The position numbers and the translations under genes are program-made. From positions 521-20,231 of the forward strand of contig JAHEKL010000009.1 in the NCBI GenBank assembly GCA_024638345.1: a stretch of DNA of 19,711 nucleotides, read 5' to 3'. Shown in pieces: positions 6,653 to 16,600 of this stretch (positions are counted from its first letter, which is position 1; each line of letters begins with the position of its first letter). This DNA comes from Gammaproteobacteria bacterium. GTDB lineage: Bacteria; Gemmatimonadota; Gemmatimonadetes; Longimicrobiales; Gaopeijiaceae. The notes below the pieces were generated by a model. That model worked only from the letters and a program-made list of their open reading frames with translations, ran no database searches and was not told the origin of the DNA.

Positions 6653-9321
6653 TGAGGCTCTCGAGCGGATGCCGGCTTCCGATCCTCATCTCCGCGCTCT
6701 TTCTCGCGGGATGTATGGGAAGCGATGGAGCCCGGGCTCAAGGACCTGCTGCCGTCGAAGGGTTCCTTCAGCAGGGAGAGTACGACCAGGCGATCGAAGC
6801 GCTCGAGGACCAGATCGGCAGCCCGCGCTCTCCGCAGATCGCTTCGCAGTTGGCGGAGCTGTTGATGGTCGTCGGGCGGTTCGACGACGCGGAAACCCTG
6901 CTCGAGGGCGCCCTGGCAGACAATCCGCGCCATACGCGACTGCTCCTCCTGACCGGTCGGCTACTTGGCGAGCGCGGGCGGTTGGACGAGGCCATGTCCG
7001 CCTTCGCCGAGGCCGAGCAGGCGGGTACGGACGGGAACACGCTCCTCGCCCGCATGCACAGGGGTGAGATCCTGCTGCGAACGGGCGAACAGCAAGCCGC
7101 GTTCGCGCTCTTCGACGAGTTCATCGATGTCTACAACCGCTCTTCCTCGCTGGGCGTAGGCGAGTTGCTCGCGGTCGCGGGGGCGGTTCGGCAGCTGGAG
7201 GTCACCGACTCCGCGCTCCTTCAGGACGCATTGCGGGCCTACGACGAGGCCCTCGCGCTCGACCCCGACAACCTCGAGGCCCATCTGGGGATCGGAACGC
7301 TGTTCGTTCGCACGTACCAGACCGCAGACGCGCGAGACGCCTTCCGCGAGGTTCTCCGCCGGCGTGCGCGCGATCCTCGCGCCTTGGTCGGGATGGCGAC
7401 GGCCTCTCAGGTGGAAGGATCCTCGCAGGCCGGCGACCTCGTGGACCAGGCGCTGGAGGTCAACCCGGCGCTCGTGCCCGCGCTCACGCTTCGAGCCCGG
7501 ATCCGACTGGCAGGCGAGGATCTAGAGGGAGCGGAGGACGATCTTTCGACTGCCTTGGAAGTCGATCCCACCTCGAGTGACGCACTCGCGATATCGGCGG
7601 CTGCTCGGTATCTCCAGGATCAGACGGACGAGTTCGAGAGCCTCACCGCGCGGGCCCTCGAGATCAATCCGAGGGATGCCGCGTTCTTCGTAACGCTCTC
7701 CGATCTGGTTTCCACACGGCGCTACTACGCGCAGGCCGTCGAGTTCGCCGACCGCGGGGTCCGGCTCGATTCCCTCTCCTGGGCTGCATACGGCGCCAAG
7801 GGCTTGAATCAGCTCCGCACCGGAGAGATGGCGCAGGGGCGGATGAACCTCGAAGTCGCGTTCGAGGGAGATCCTTACAATCTCTGGTTCAAGAACACGC
7901 TGGATCTGCTCGACACGATGGACTCCTTCGAGCGCACCGACTCCGACCGGATCTCGGTCTTCGTCGATCCCGAGGATGGAGAGGCCCTCTCCATCTACCT
8001 GCTCGAAATCGGCGATCGCGCTTATCAATCCCTCGCGGCCCGATACGGATATCGACCCGAGACTCCCATCCGGGTCGAAGCCTTCCGACGCAGCGCAGAC
8101 TTCTCTGTCCGCACCGTGGGTCTCGCCGGCCTGGGCGCTCTCGGAGTGGCCTTCGGCACGGTCGTGGCGATGGACTCGCCCGCCGCGAGGGGGGCTGGGG
8201 GCTACCACTGGGCGTCCACCCTGTGGCACGAGATGGCACACGTGGTCCACTTGGGCATGACCGGGCATCGGGTTCCCCGTTGGCTGAGCGAGGGGCTCGC
8301 GGTGCATGAGGAAAGGTTGGCGGGGCCCGGCTGGGGATCCCGGCCGAGCCTGCCGTTCTTGGCTGCCTACACGGAGGAGCGGCTGCGTCCTCCGAGTGAG
8401 CTCAGTCAGAGCTTCGTGCGACCGCGGTTCCCCGAAGAGGTGGGGTTCGCCTATGTCCTCGGATCGCTGGTCTCCGAGTGGATCGAGTCGGAGTGGGGCT
8501 TCGAGGGTCTGAGAGGGATGTTGCAGGGGTATGGCGAGGGCCTTTCGCACGAACGAGTGCTCCAGCGGGAGCTGGGGGTCGACAGCGAGGCCTTCGACGA
8601 ACGCTTCGACGAGTGGCTGAGAGGTCGCTATCCGAGCGGGTTCGCGGCCGCGGAGGCGGCACTCGAGCTCCGAGATACGGAGGAGGAAGACCGGAGGGAC
8701 CCCGAGTGGCTGAGAGACCGAGTCGAGCGATCTCCGCGGGATCTCGAGAGCCGGCTGGCTCTTGCGCGACTCCTGCTGGAGGAGGAGCGTGGCGCCGAGG
8801 CAGAAGCGCTCTTGATCCAGGCGCGAGACATCTTCCCCGAGAATCCCGACCCGAGGGGACCTAATCGGCTTCTCGCGGGCATACGCTTGGAGCGAGGAGA
8901 CACCTTGGCCGCGATCGAGGCGCTGGAATCGCACGTGGCGATCGTGGCGGAGGACTATGAAGCGCTGCTGCAACTCGCCCAGTATCAGGAGGATCGCGGG
9001 AACGCCGTCGCGGCGGCTGAGGCTCTGGAACGAGCGATCCAGGTCTATCCCTTCGAGATTCCGGTGCACGGAAGATTGGCCGGTCTTCATCGCGAAAACG
9101 GTCAGTTCGCCGCCGAGATCCGAGAGCGCAGGGTCGTCCTCGCTCTCGGACCGGTCGATCGCACGGGAGCGCTCTATGAGTTGGCCCAGGCCCTTTACGC
9201 GGCCGGCGACCTCGAAGAGGCCCGACGCGTGGTGCTGGATGCGCTGGCCCTCGCGCCCCGGTTTCCGGAAGCACAGGAGCTGTTGTTGAGAATCATGTCC
9301 GACGGAGGAGGGGGCAGGTGA
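6652..9321 (+). CDS. TPR lipoprotein with gluzincin (peptidase MA-like) domain
   Basis: An 889-residue protein with a lipoprotein signal: LFLAGC places the lipidated Cys at 21, so it probably sits on a membrane in the periplasm or at the surface. Residues about 30-405 are tandem TPR helices (for example ALRAYDEALALDPDN). A metallopeptidase domain of the MA clan covers about 433-660, with the zinc motif HEMAH at 526-530 and a downstream glutamate in WLSEGLAVHEE (E547) as the probable third ligand. All expected catalytic residues appear intact. A second TPR block fills about 685-889. GGAGG at 6640-6644, seven bases upstream, supports the ATG, and the preceding TGA overlaps it by one base. The stop overlaps the next GTG start. 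Such TPR-peptidase fusions are common among exported proteins in this type of genome; the substrate is unknown. Confidence 0.88.
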   Translation: MRLSSGCRLPILISALFLAGCMGSDGARAQGPAAVEGFLQQGEYDQAIEALEDQIGSPRSPQIASQLAELLMVVGRFDDAETLLEGALADNPRHTRLLLLTGRLLGERGRLDEAMSAFAEAEQAGTDGNTLLARMHRGEILLRTGEQQAAFALFDEFIDVYNRSSSLGVGELLAVAGAVRQLEVTDSALLQDALRAYDEALALDPDNLEAHLGIGTLFVRTYQTADARDAFREVLRRRARDPRALVGMATASQVEGSSQAGDLVDQALEVNPALVPALTLRARIRLAGEDLEGAEDDLSTALEVDPTSSDALAISAAARYLQDQTDEFESLTARALEINPRDAAFFVTLSDLVSTRRYYAQAVEFADRGVRLDSLSWAAYGAKGLNQLRTGEMAQGRMNLEVAFEGDPYNLWFKNTLDLLDTMDSFERTDSDRISVFVDPEDGEALSIYLLEIGDRAYQSLAARYGYRPETPIRVEAFRRSADFSVRTVGLAGLGALGVAFGTVVAMDSPAARGAGGYHWASTLWHEMAHVVHLGMTGHRVPRWLSEGLAVHEERLAGPGWGSRPSLPFLAAYTEERLRPPSELSQSFVRPRFPEEVGFAYVLGSLVSEWIESEWGFEGLRGMLQGYGEGLSHERVLQRELGVDSEAFDERFDEWLRGRYPSGFAAAEAALELRDTEEEDRRDPEWLRDRVERSPRDLESRLALARLLLEEERGAEAEALLIQARDIFPENPDPRGPNRLLAGIRLERGDTLAAIEALESHVAIVAEDYEALLQLAQYQEDRGNAVAAAEALERAIQVYPFEIPVHGRLAGLHRENGQFAAEIRERRVVLALGPVDRTGALYELAQALYAAGDLEEARRVVLDALALAPRFPEAQELLLRIMSDGGGGR

Positions 9322-10439
9322 CCGAAACGAGCGAACAGGCGGGGTTCGGAGCGGCCGAAGGTCCTCTACCCACTGGCTTTGAGACTGACCCAGGAGGAGT
9401 CGTGGAATCGGTGACAACGGAAGAGGTCGGCGTACAGAGTAGAAACGACGTCGACCTGGCGGAGCGAATGAGGGCGAGCCGAGAGGCGATCCTGGAGGAG
9501 GTCGGGAAGCAGATCGTGGGGCAGAGGGACGTGCTGGAACAGGTGTTACTCTCGCTGTACGTGGGCGGGAACAGCCTGATCCTCGGTGTCCCCGGTCTCG
9601 CCAAGACCATGATCATCCACATCATGGCTCAGGTCTTGGACCTCAACTTCTCGCGCATCCAGTTTACCCCCGACCTGATGCCGTCGGACATCACGGGAAC
9701 GGAGATCCTCCAGGAGGAAGAGGGCTCGAGGCTGAGACAGATGGTCTTCCGGCCCGGTCCCATCTTCGCGAACATCGTGCTCGCCGACGAGATCAATCGA
9801 ACCCCCCCGAAGACTCAGGCCGCCCTTCTCGAGGCGATGCAGGAGCATCGAGTCACGGTACAGGGGGTCACGTACGAGCTCGAGGAGCCGTTCTACGTCT
9901 TCGCGACCCAGAACCCAATCGAGCTCGAGGGTACCTATCCCCTCCCCGAAGCCCAGCTCGACCGCTTCATGTTCGAGATCATCATCGACCACCTCCCGGA
10001 GGACGACGAGCTGAGCGTGGTGACCGAAACGACGGGCGTGGCCAAGTCCACGCCCAACAGCGTCGTCTCGCGTGAGGAGCTACTTCAGTTCCAACAACTG
10101 GTGCGGCGCGTCCCCGTTTCGGATGCGGTGGCACGCTACGCGTTGAGCATCGTGCGTGCGACCCGACCCGAGTCGAATGGCTCGCGTGACTTCATCCGGA
10201 ACTGGGTCGCCTACGGGGCGAGCGTCCGGGCCGCCCAGTATCTGGTGTTGGGAGGGAAGGCTCGCGCGCTCACCAGAGGCCGTTTCGCAGTGGACTTCGA
10301 GGACGTTCGGGCGCTGGCTCATCCAGTCCTGCGTCACCGGATTCTGGCCAACTTCCAGGCGCAGTCGGAAGGAATCACGACGGACAAGGTGATCGATCAG
10401 CTGCTCGAGGCCGTCCCCGTCCCCAAGTCCGGGATGTAG
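9318..10439 (+). CDS. MoxR-family AAA+ ATPase
   Basis: A 373-residue cytoplasmic ATPase of the MoxR group, which remodels or matures partner proteins, usually through VWA-domain co-proteins encoded next to it. Walker A is GVPGLAKT (90-97), Walker B VLADEIN (154-160), sensor 1 is in ATQNP (196-200), and LPEAQLDRF (209-217) carries the arginine region typical of MoxR. A lid domain follows. Roughly the first 50 residues precede the conserved domain and look disordered. The GTG start at 9318 overlaps the previous TGA (GTGA) and has GGAGG nine bases upstream, which favours it over internal starts. The next gene, DUF58, begins nine bases after the stop, the classic MoxR-DUF58 pairing. The symbol moxR is used loosely for many paralogues, so none is assigned. 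Confidence 0.96.
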   Translation: MTETSEQAGFGAAEGPLPTGFETDPGGVVESVTTEEVGVQSRNDVDLAERMRASREAILEEVGKQIVGQRDVLEQVLLSLYVGGNSLILGVPGLAKTMIIHIMAQVLDLNFSRIQFTPDLMPSDITGTEILQEEEGSRLRQMVFRPGPIFANIVLADEINRTPPKTQAALLEAMQEHRVTVQGVTYELEEPFYVFATQNPIELEGTYPLPEAQLDRFMFEIIIDHLPEDDELSVVTETTGVAKSTPNSVVSREELLQFQQLVRRVPVSDAVARYALSIVRATRPESNGSRDFIRNWVAYGASVRAAQYLVLGGKARALTRGRFAVDFEDVRALAHPVLRHRILANFQAQSEGITTDKVIDQLLEAVPVPKSGM

Positions 10440-10448
10440 AGGCGACAG

Positions 10449-11393
10449 ATGCCCGCGGAGAACGCTTGGAGCAAGGGTCGAGTCGGCCCCGGCGCACAGT
10501 TCCTGGATCCCGTCGCCCTGCAGCGAATCGGAAGCCTGGAGTTGGTCGCGAGGGGGGTCGTGGAGGGTTTCCTCCAAGGCCTCCACCGGTCCCCATTCCT
10601 AGGGCAATCCATGGACTTCGCCGAGCACCGGCCCTACTCGCCCGGGGACGATCCCAGGCGTGTCGATTGGAAAGCCTATGCCCGGACCGAGCGCTACTTC
10701 GTGAAAGAGTTCGAGGCGGAGACGAACACCAATTTCACGGTGCTGCTCGACTGCTCCCACTCGATGGACTTCGGGGAACAGATCTCGAAGTCCGACTACT
10801 CGCGCTATCTCGCCGCATGTCTGTCGTTTCTCGCAAGGAAGCAGGGCGATCGAGTCGGCATTCTCACGTTCGACTCAGAGGTTCGGGACGTCGTGCCCTG
10901 CTCCGCCCGCCACCTCGAGCTCGTGCTTCTGACGATCGACCGCGCCCGGCCCGAGCGGAAAGGCGACTTCGCGCTCGCACTCAAGGACCTGGCCAGTCGG
11001 CGGACTCGGAAGGGTTTGGTGGCGCTGATCAGCGACCTCTACATTGAGCCTGAAGACCTCCGGCGGCCTCTCAACCAGCTCCGTGAGATCGGAAACGACG
11101 TGATGGTATTCCACGTGCTCGACCCGGCCGAGCTCGACCTACCCTTCACGGGCAAGTTCACGCTCGAGGACATGGAAACGGACGAGATCCTGCCGCTGGC
11201 ACCCGAACAGCTTCGGGAGGAGTACAAGAAGTTGATCGACGAGCACGTCGCACAGGTCGCCCGGGTGCTGACGAGCGCAGGTGCCGACCATGTGCTGGTG
11301 GACACCTCGCGCCCCTTGGACCAGACGCTGTTCCACTATCTCCTGGCTCGCCAGGAGCGTAAACGGAGGGGTAGATGGGCGTCTCTTTCCTGA
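10449..11393 (+). CDS. DUF58 domain protein with VWA fold
   Basis: A 314-residue soluble protein, the usual partner of MoxR. The DUF58 signature is clear at residues 58-80: AEHRPYSPGDDPRRVDWKAY and a following arginine. Directly after it is a VWA-like domain with the metal-site motif D101-C-S103-H-S105, then GDRVGILTFDSEV. No transmembrane helix is visible; many DUF58 proteins have two N-terminal helices, so this is the short, cytoplasmic type that could bridge the ATPase to the membrane VWA proteins. GAGG at 10439-10442 lies six bases before the ATG. The 3' end overlaps the next gene by 19 bases. Identity is firm; the role in coupling ATPase and membrane proteins is inference from MoxR systems in general. 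Confidence 0.95.
   Translation: MPAENAWSKGRVGPGAQFLDPVALQRIGSLELVARGVVEGFLQGLHRSPFLGQSMDFAEHRPYSPGDDPRRVDWKAYARTERYFVKEFEAETNTNFTVLLDCSHSMDFGEQISKSDYSRYLAACLSFLARKQGDRVGILTFDSEVRDVVPCSARHLELVLLTIDRARPERKGDFALALKDLASRRTRKGLVALISDLYIEPEDLRRPLNQLREIGNDVMVFHVLDPAELDLPFTGKFTLEDMETDEILPLAPEQLREEYKKLIDEHVAQVARVLTSAGADHVLVDTSRPLDQTLFHYLLARQERKRRGRWASLS
11365..11371 (+). promoter_or_regulatory. Ribosome binding site inside the DUF58 gene
   Basis: GGAGGGG lies within the last codons of the DUF58 gene, three bases before ATG 11375. It fixes the start of the BatA-like gene inside its upstream neighbour and so establishes the 19-base overlap. Confidence 0.7.
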
Positions 11394-13585
11394 CGCCGCT
11401 GTTCTTGGCGGGCCTTCTCGCGGTCACCGTCCCGATCATCATTCACCTGATCCGGCGGCACCGTGGAAAGATCATTCAGTTCCCCTCGTTGATGTTCCTT
11501 CGTCAGCTCCCCATCCAATCCGTCCGGCGGCGCTCCATCCGGGATTGGCCACTTCTGCTCATGCGCGTGGGCGCCCTGATGCTGATCGCCGCCGCGTTCG
11601 CTCGACCCGTGCTGCAGCTGGGAGCCGAGGAGGACGGGCTGGTCCAGGACGCGCTGCGTGAGGTCGTGTTGGTTCTGGATCGCTCGTGGAGCATGGAGGT
11701 GGGAGACCGATGGGAGCGAGCGGTCGATGAAGCCCGACAAACGCTGAACGGCCTGGTGAGCCCGGACCGGGCCTCGCTGGTCGTGTTCGACGGCGTGGGA
11801 AGCGTCGTCGTGGAGCCGACGCTGGATCCGGGGCGTGTCAGCGCGGCCCTGGACACGATCCGTCCCGGTTGGGGTGGCACCCAGATCGGGGCCGGGCTTC
11901 AGGCTGCCAGTGGCATTCTCCAGGCCTCGGATCGATCGCGACGCGAGCTGGTCCTGATCTCGGATTTCCAGAGACGTGGCTGGGAGGACGGGCCTCGCGA
12001 CCCGCTCGCCGAAGGAACGGTCTTCATAACGCGAGACGTGGGGGACGACGGACTGGGCTCGATGATCGTGTCGGACGTCACGCTCGAGCACAGCTTCACC
12101 GAAGGTCGCCAGCGCGTACGGCCGGTCGCGCGTGTCATTCGCCAGGGGGAGGAGGCTGCGACCCGCGCGGAGGTCATCCTGCAGCTCGACGGTCAGGAGG
12201 CGGAGCGCGAGGCGGTCGAGCTGGAATCCGAGGGCGCGGCGTCGATCGGATTCAATCCCATCACGCTGCCCGCCGAGGGAGTTCGGGGCTCCGTCCGTCT
12301 GGAGCTCGAGTCAGGCGAGGCCTCCGGCGAACCATTTCGATTCGTCGTGTCCCCCAGCGAGATCCTCTCGATACTCCTTGTCGAGGGCGCGCCCGGCCAG
12401 AACGCGGCCCCCTATCTCCGCAGCGCGCTCGGCATCCAGGGAGGAACCCCAGTTCAGATCGAGACGCGCCGAACTGCCGCGCTGTCCGCAGCCGAGCTGT
12501 CCGGGTTCGATCTCGTGATCCTCAACGACGTCCCGCTCCCCGGAGGAGCCTCGGCCGGGGCCCTGCAGGACCACGTGCGCTCCGGTGGCGGACTCCTCGT
12601 GGTAGCGGGGCCCGCGAGTGACCCGCAGACGTGGAGCGGTGCTTGGGGCCCGTTCCTGCCCGGCCGTCTGGGTGAGGTGATCGAAAGGGACCCTTCGCGC
12701 GGGGCGAGTCTGGCCCAGGTCGACCGTGATCATCCGATCTTCACGGTCTTCCGAGGCGCTGGTGGAAGCGGTCTGGGCACCCCTCGGTTCTTCCGGTATC
12801 ACCGCCTCCAAGTGCCTGAGCCGGCACGGCCGGCCGATCCGAACGAGGCCAGCGCTTCCGACGACGATGGTCCCCGAGTGCTCGCGAGATTCGACGACGG
12901 AGCGCCTGCCCTCGCACAGCAGACCGTCGGCGCCGGTCGCGTCCTGCTGTGGACTTCCACGCTGGACAATGAGTGGAGCGATTTCCCGCTGCACCCGGTA
13001 TTCCTACCCGTGGTGAGAGAAGTCGTGCAGTTCGCCGCCGCCAGTGCCGAGAGCGTCCCCTACTTCACTGTGGCCCAACCGCTGGATCCGCGCTTCCTGC
13101 TTATCGAGGCCGGAATCATTCCCAGGGGCGAGGCGCCTCCCGAGCCGGAGGACACTGCAGACTTGCCGGTGCTCGGTCTGCTGGTGGGGCCGGACGGTGG
13201 CGGCGTGGACCTGACGGCTGCCGATGGGAATCTGCTCCAACTCTCGTCCCCGGGATTCTACGAGGTACGGCCGCCTGGAGACGGCGGGGCGGCCCGATGG
13301 GTCGTCGCCGTGAACCCGGACGTCCGCGAGGCAGACCCGGCTCGATTGGATCCCGAGGAGCTCGCCCTCGCCGTCGCGCCGGGCGGAGCCGAGGAGTCGG
13401 GCGAGATGGCACAGAACGGGCTCACGGGTGATCTTACAGAAGGCGCCGATGCGAGGGCCCTGCTCGAGGACGGTGAGCGGAGACAGGGTGCGTGGAGGTT
13501 CCTGTTACTGGGTGCGCTCGTCTTGCTGCTGGGGGAGACGCTGCTCTCAGGTCGGAAAAGGCCGCTGGCGAAGCAGGTCGCATAG
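11375..13585 (+). CDS. BatA-like VWA membrane protein
   Basis: A 736-residue inner-membrane protein. The N-terminus is the BatA double-anchor domain: FLTPLFLAGLLAVTVPIIIH, then HRGKIIQFPSLMFLR and a second helix at about 58-79 ending ARPVL. The VWA domain follows, with D102-x-S104-x-S106 (LDRSWSM) and LISDFQRRGWED. After a beta segment comes an amidotransferase-like domain starting near ILLVEGAPGQNAAP, with the glycine turn SGGGLLVVAGP at 403-413 and a later GAGRVLLWTSTLDNEWSD strand. The C-terminus has one helix (WRFLLLGALVLLLGETLL, from 707) and a basic cytoplasmic tail. The architecture parallels the gene at 3240 and probably reflects ancient paralogy. VWA proteins of this class are likely clients or adaptors of MoxR. 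DUF4175 starts 50 bases downstream. Confidence 0.93.
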   Translation: MGVSFLTPLFLAGLLAVTVPIIIHLIRRHRGKIIQFPSLMFLRQLPIQSVRRRSIRDWPLLLMRVGALMLIAAAFARPVLQLGAEEDGLVQDALREVVLVLDRSWSMEVGDRWERAVDEARQTLNGLVSPDRASLVVFDGVGSVVVEPTLDPGRVSAALDTIRPGWGGTQIGAGLQAASGILQASDRSRRELVLISDFQRRGWEDGPRDPLAEGTVFITRDVGDDGLGSMIVSDVTLEHSFTEGRQRVRPVARVIRQGEEAATRAEVILQLDGQEAEREAVELESEGAASIGFNPITLPAEGVRGSVRLELESGEASGEPFRFVVSPSEILSILLVEGAPGQNAAPYLRSALGIQGGTPVQIETRRTAALSAAELSGFDLVILNDVPLPGGASAGALQDHVRSGGGLLVVAGPASDPQTWSGAWGPFLPGRLGEVIERDPSRGASLAQVDRDHPIFTVFRGAGGSGLGTPRFFRYHRLQVPEPARPADPNEASASDDDGPRVLARFDDGAPALAQQTVGAGRVLLWTSTLDNEWSDFPLHPVFLPVVREVVQFAAASAESVPYFTVAQPLDPRFLLIEAGIIPRGEAPPEPEDTADLPVLGLLVGPDGGGVDLTAADGNLLQLSSPGFYEVRPPGDGGAARWVVAVNPDVREADPARLDPEELALAVAPGGAEESGEMAQNGLTGDLTEGADARALLEDGERRQGAWRFLLLGALVLLLGETLLSGRKRPLAKQVA

Positions 13586-13635
13586 AGGTACCGTTGGTGG
13601 AGTGATCCGCAGGGTCCAATTCTGGAGTTCGGTGA

Positions 13636-16600
13636 ATGGCGAAACGATTCGAGTCGAGCGAACGGCGAGAACTCCAGAAGGTCGTCCAGACCGTCCGTCG
13701 TCGCTGGAAGACTCGGAGCCTGCTGCGCGGGATCCTGTTTTCGACCGTCTCGCTGGTCGCTGCGCTTCTGATCGTACGTGTGCTCGTGGATCGCTGGAGT
13801 TGGGGACCGACCAGCGTCACGATCATCGCCCTGCTCGCCTACTCGGGCGTCGTGATCGTCGCCTTCCGCACGCTCTTCCGTCCGATGTTCCGCCGCCTGA
13901 GCGACGAGCGCGTGCTTCTCTACCTGAGGGAGCACGAGCCCAGCCTCCGGTCGGAGATCCTCACCGCGGTCGCGGCGATCAACCGCGAGCCGGACCCCCA
14001 GAGCGCCGAGCTCCTGGATGGGTTGATCCGCTCGGCCGTTCTCAAGGCCCGCGCGGTCCAGGGCGGCCGGCGCGTGGATCGAGATCCCTTGAAGCGGCTC
14101 TCTTGGTCGAACGGTGCGTTGGCAGTGCTCCTCGCGCTGCTGATCCTCGCGGATCCGCTCGGACTTCGGCAGTCGGCGCCTGCACTGGTTCGCCCCTGGA
14201 CGGCCGTGCAGCTTCCCAGCCCACTCGCCGTCCAGATCTTCCCCGGGGACACCGTGCTTCCGCGAGGGGCCGAGCTCCGGATCTCCGCCCGGCTGGAAGG
14301 CTTCGCTTCGGATGAAGTCGAGGTCGCGTTCCGCTCGGAGGAGGGAACGGAGTGGGATCGTTGGCCGATGATCGTTCAGGACGAGGAGGCCGGAGAGCAC
14401 GAGTTCGTTCTCTTCCGGGTGGAGGAGCCGATGGACTACTTCGTCGAATCGGAAGGTGTCCAGTCGGGCACCCACCGCATCGACGTCGTCGATCTTCCGT
14501 ACGTGTCCCGTCTGCAACTCGAGCTCCACCACCCCGAGTACACGGGTCTCGCTCCGGAGCTGATCGAGTCCGGCGGCGACATCTTCGTCCTCCCGGAGAC
14601 CAGAGTCGTGGTGCGGGCCGAGCCCACGATACCGATTCCCGCGGGACGGATCGTTCTCGAAGACGTGGGCGACGTCGAGATGAGCGTGACGGACGAGGGG
14701 GTGCTGACCGGGCAATTCACGACGCGTGAGCCCGGCTTCTATCGGGTCGATCTCGAGGACCTTGAAGGTGCGACGTACCGGGGAACCCCGGACCACCTGA
14801 TCGACATCGTGGAGGACCTCGCCCCGATCGTCGCGATAGAGAGACCGGCTCGGGACGTGAGGGTCACGGCCGTCGAAGAGGTCTACATCGAGGCGCAGGC
14901 GAGTGACGACTTCGCGATCGGCGAACTGGAGCTGATCTTTTCCGTGAACGGAGGGAGCGAGCGTACGATCTCGCTTCTGTCCGGATCCGACTCCCGTCTC
15001 AGGGAGATTTCGGCGGGTCACACCTTCTTTCTGGAGGAATACGACCTCGAGCCCGGGGACCTGATCGCATACCACGTACGCGCGGTGGACAATGGGCCCC
15101 TGGCCGAGGAGCGTGAGGCCCGCACGGACCTGTTCTTCATCCAGGTGCGGCCGTTCTCGCAAGACTTCCGCCAAGCCGAGCAGGGTGGCGGTGGTGGAGG
15201 CGGAGGTGGCGGAGGGGGCGGCGGTGACCCGATGGCTGGCCAGTTCAGCGAGCAGCAGCGACAGATCGTGACCGCGACCTTCAACGTGGGTCGCGACTGG
15301 CGGCAGATCTCCCCGGATCTCGTGGAGGAGGACATCGCGACGATCGCTCTCTCCCAGGCGAGCCTCCGAGACGAGGTGAACGCCTTCATGGGTGAGTTGC
15401 AGCGCCGGCTCGCTCGGGCGCCGGAAGAGATGCGTCAGGTCGCGGCGGAGCTCCCCCTGGCGACCGCGGAGATGGAGGCGGCTCTCTCCGAGCTGGAGGA
15501 TTCGGATACGTCCGAAGCGCTCCCCCCGGAGCAGCGTGCACTTCAGCACCTCTTGCGGGCTGAAGCCGTCTTCCGAGAGATCCAGTTGCAGCAGCAGCAA
15601 AACCAAGGTGGCGGCGGCGGTGGCGCCAGCGGGGCGGAGATCCGTGAGGATCTCGCGGACTTCTTCGACCTCGAGATGGATCGGCTCAGGAATCAGTACG
15701 AGCAGCTGCAACAGGGCGAGCGCCAACAGATGGATCAGCAGCTGAACCAGGCGATGGAACGTCTGAGAGAGCTGGCCCGACGGCAGGAGCAGGAACAGGA
15801 GCGGCTACAGCGTGTCGCGGAGCGGCTCCCGGCCGGTGCAGCCGGTGCGGGCGGCGAGAGCCAGAGACGGTTGGCCGAGGAGGCCGAGGAATTGGCCCGC
15901 GAGCTGGAGAGGCTCTCTCGAGAGCACTCCTCCCCCGAGCTGGCTGAGACCGCGCGGGAGCTGCAAGAAGCCGCGAACGCGATGCGTCGCTCCGCTACCT
16001 CCAGAAATCAGGAGGGGGTGGGTCAGGCCAACGCCGCGCAGGAGGCGCTCGAGGACGCTCGCAGGCTGCTCGAGAGAGATCAGGCCAATCGGCTGGGCCG
16101 AGACGCTCAGCGCGCGATGGATCAGGCCGAGCGGGCTTTGGAGCGGCAGAGGCAGATCGAGCAGGACGTCCGCGACATGCCCGAGGGGCTCCAGGGCCGA
16201 GGCGATGCGCTGCCGCCCATCTTGGACGAGAAGGAGCAGTTGATCGACGAACTCCAGAATCTGGAGTCGGAGTTGAACCGTCTCGCAGACGAAGCCGAAG
16301 ACCCGCAAGCGGAGAGAGAGTTCAGACAGGCCGCCTCGGCGATTCGGGACGGGCAGCTTCCAGATCGCATCGACTTCTCTCGCAGTCTCGTGGCGTCGTC
16401 GCGCCCCGAGCAGGCCGAGGAGTTCGAGGCGCAGATCTCCGAGCTCATGGAGGAGCTGAACGACCAGGTGCAAGCCGCTGCCGGTGCTTTGGACTCGGAG
16501 AATCAGGGTCGGGGCTCGGAGTTGGCGGAAAGGACCCGAGAGCTCGTCAGAGCCGCCGAGTCCATGGAGGAGCGCGCACGCCAGGCGGCGCAGCAGGGTC

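Noticed and set aside
7522..9417. A 631-codon open frame on the minus strand
   Set aside because: It is antisense to the TPR-peptidase gene, which has an intact zinc motif and TPR periodicity. The antisense product shows no recognisable domain.
13258..15726. An 822-codon open frame on the minus strand
   Set aside because: It lies antisense to the BatA-like and DUF4175 genes, whose products have clear domains. The translation is rich in Arg, His, Leu and Asp without domain motifs, as expected of a GC-rich coding shadow.
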